Assembly: GCF_020616515.1 (NCBI RefSeq)
Contig: NZ_CP085135.1
Location: 2,852,001-2,916,000 of the forward strand
DNA: 64,000 nucleotides
DNA from: Mesorhizobium sp. PAMC28654
Lineage (GTDB): Bacteria; Pseudomonadota; Alphaproteobacteria; Rhizobiales; Rhizobiaceae
Direction of reading: 5' to 3'
Positions 63,392-64,000 of the stretch are shown here, in pieces. The stretch's first letter is position 1, and the number at the start of each line of letters is the position of its first letter. The position numbers and the translations under genes were made by a program. Under the pieces are notes generated by a model, which saw only the letters and a list, made by a program, of their open reading frames with translations, ran no database searches and was not told the DNA's origin.

Positions 63392-64000
63392 ATGACCCCC
63401 ACCGCATTGACCGCTGAAGAAATCGAACGCTACGCCCGTCACATCGTCCTGCCCGAGATCGGCGGCACGGGACAGCAGAAGCTGAAGCAGGCACGGGTGC
63501 TGGTCATCGGCGCGGGTGGGCTGGGAACGCCGGTGCTCGAATACCTTGCCGCCGCCGGCGTCGGCACGCTCGGCATCGTCGACGATGACGTCGTCTCGCT
63601 TTCCAACCTGCAGCGGCAGGTCATCCACGGCACCGACACGGTCGGCATGCTGAAAACTCACAGCGCCAAGGCGGCAATCGCGCACATCAATCCCAACACC
63701 ACTGTCGAAACGCACACATTCAGGCTGACTGCGGACAATGCCCCTGCCCTCATCGCCCGCTACGACATCGTCGTCGACGGTTCCGACAATTTCGAAACCC
63801 GCTATGCGGTGGCCGATGCCTGCGCGACGGAGAAAAGGCCGCTCGTGCATGCGGCCGTCGGCCGCTTCGACGGTTCGGTGACAGTGCTGAAACCATTCGA
63901 AGCCGGCAAGGATGGCAAGCCAAACCCAGGTTATCGCGATCTTTTCCCCGAGCCGCCGCCGCCCGGCCTGGTGCCGTCCTGCGCGGTGGCCGGCGTTCTC
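63392..64000 (+). CDS. moeB: Molybdopterin-synthase adenylyltransferase / ThiF-MoeB family, N-terminal part
   Basis: Activates the C-terminus of a ubiquitin-like sulfur carrier (MoaD or ThiS) by adenylation. The 203 residues in the window show the N-terminal IERYARHIVLPEIGGTGQQK, the nucleotide-binding GAGGLGTPVLEYLAAAGVG (about 41-59), the Arg in NLQRQVIH and the DGSDNFETRY motif. The zinc cysteines and end lie outside. Choice of MoeB over ThiF follows the common location after recF. It could serve the molybdopterin enzyme SoeA. Confidence 0.88.
   Translation, partial: MTPTALTAEEIERYARHIVLPEIGGTGQQKLKQARVLVIGAGGLGTPVLEYLAAAGVGTLGIVDDDVVSLSNLQRQVIHGTDTVGMLKTHSAKAAIAHINPNTTVETHTFRLTADNAPALIARYDIVVDGSDNFETRYAVADACATEKRPLVHAAVGRFDGSVTVLKPFEAGKDGKPNPGYRDLFPEPPPPGLVPSCAVAGVL

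Noticed and set aside
1..64000. tRNA or rRNA genes
   Set aside because: No convincing T-arm (GGTTCGA-type) with matching acceptor stem was found, although I could not run a covariance search.

Overview
The window looks like chromosomal DNA of a Mesorhizobium-type alphaproteobacterium (order Hyphomicrobiales). This is inferred from gene content: GcrA, a class I lysyl-tRNA synthetase, a PodJ-like polarity protein, the order rpsT-dnaA-dnaN-recF-moeB, GANTC-rich promoters, and mosaic palindromic repeats like those of rhizobia. Coding density is high and GC-rich, so long antisense open frames are common and were discarded. I saw no tRNA, rRNA, CRISPR array, insertion sequence or prophage.

Layout. 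1-4.7 kb: the 5' part of argD behind a leader terminator, gcrA, a heptamer repeat, phoU, phoR and the divergent ppk2. 4.7-7.0 kb: a quorum-sensing locus (luxR, lux-box-like palindrome, luxI) whose synthase gene overlaps an enoyl-CoA isomerase-like gene by 4 nt. 7.3-13.8 kb: a periplasmic binding protein, a TerB-like protein, class I lysK, a nuclease-fold protein, an S24 repressor and an ankyrin protein. 13.9-21.7 kb: a beta-oxidation block (frameshifted thioesterase, FadJ-like enzyme, thiolase, two acyl-CoA dehydrogenases) preceded by a MerR regulator and a 30-bp perfect dyad. 22.1-26.1 kb: podJ. 26.3-35.2 kb: a sulfite-handling region (TauE exporter, TIGR02186 protein, Hsp70-like ATPase, LysR regulator, soeABC). 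35.3-41.3 kb: PdeM and its helicase, an NlpC/P60 hydrolase, a MarR protein and an M17 aminopeptidase. 41.4-53.7 kb: a Flp/Tad pilus cluster with pilA-cpaABCDEF-tadBC on the minus strand and tadD-like, cpaC-N-like and two tadE-like genes on the plus strand. 53.8-64 kb: a PhnD-type binding protein, deoB, mutM, an enoyl-CoA hydratase, rpsT, dnaA, dnaN, recF and the start of moeB.

The modules form coherent pathways. PhoR/PhoU/PPK2 cover phosphate and polyphosphate. LuxR/LuxI plus the isomerase could make and sense an acyl-homoserine lactone with an unusual double bond. The MerR dyad sits where it would control the fatty-acid genes. TauE and SoeABC would export or oxidise sulfite. CtrA-like and GANTC motifs link the polarity gene, the pilus genes and gcrA to the cell-cycle circuit. 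Two genes, the thioesterase and cpaB, carry small frameshifts that are either real lesions or sequence errors.
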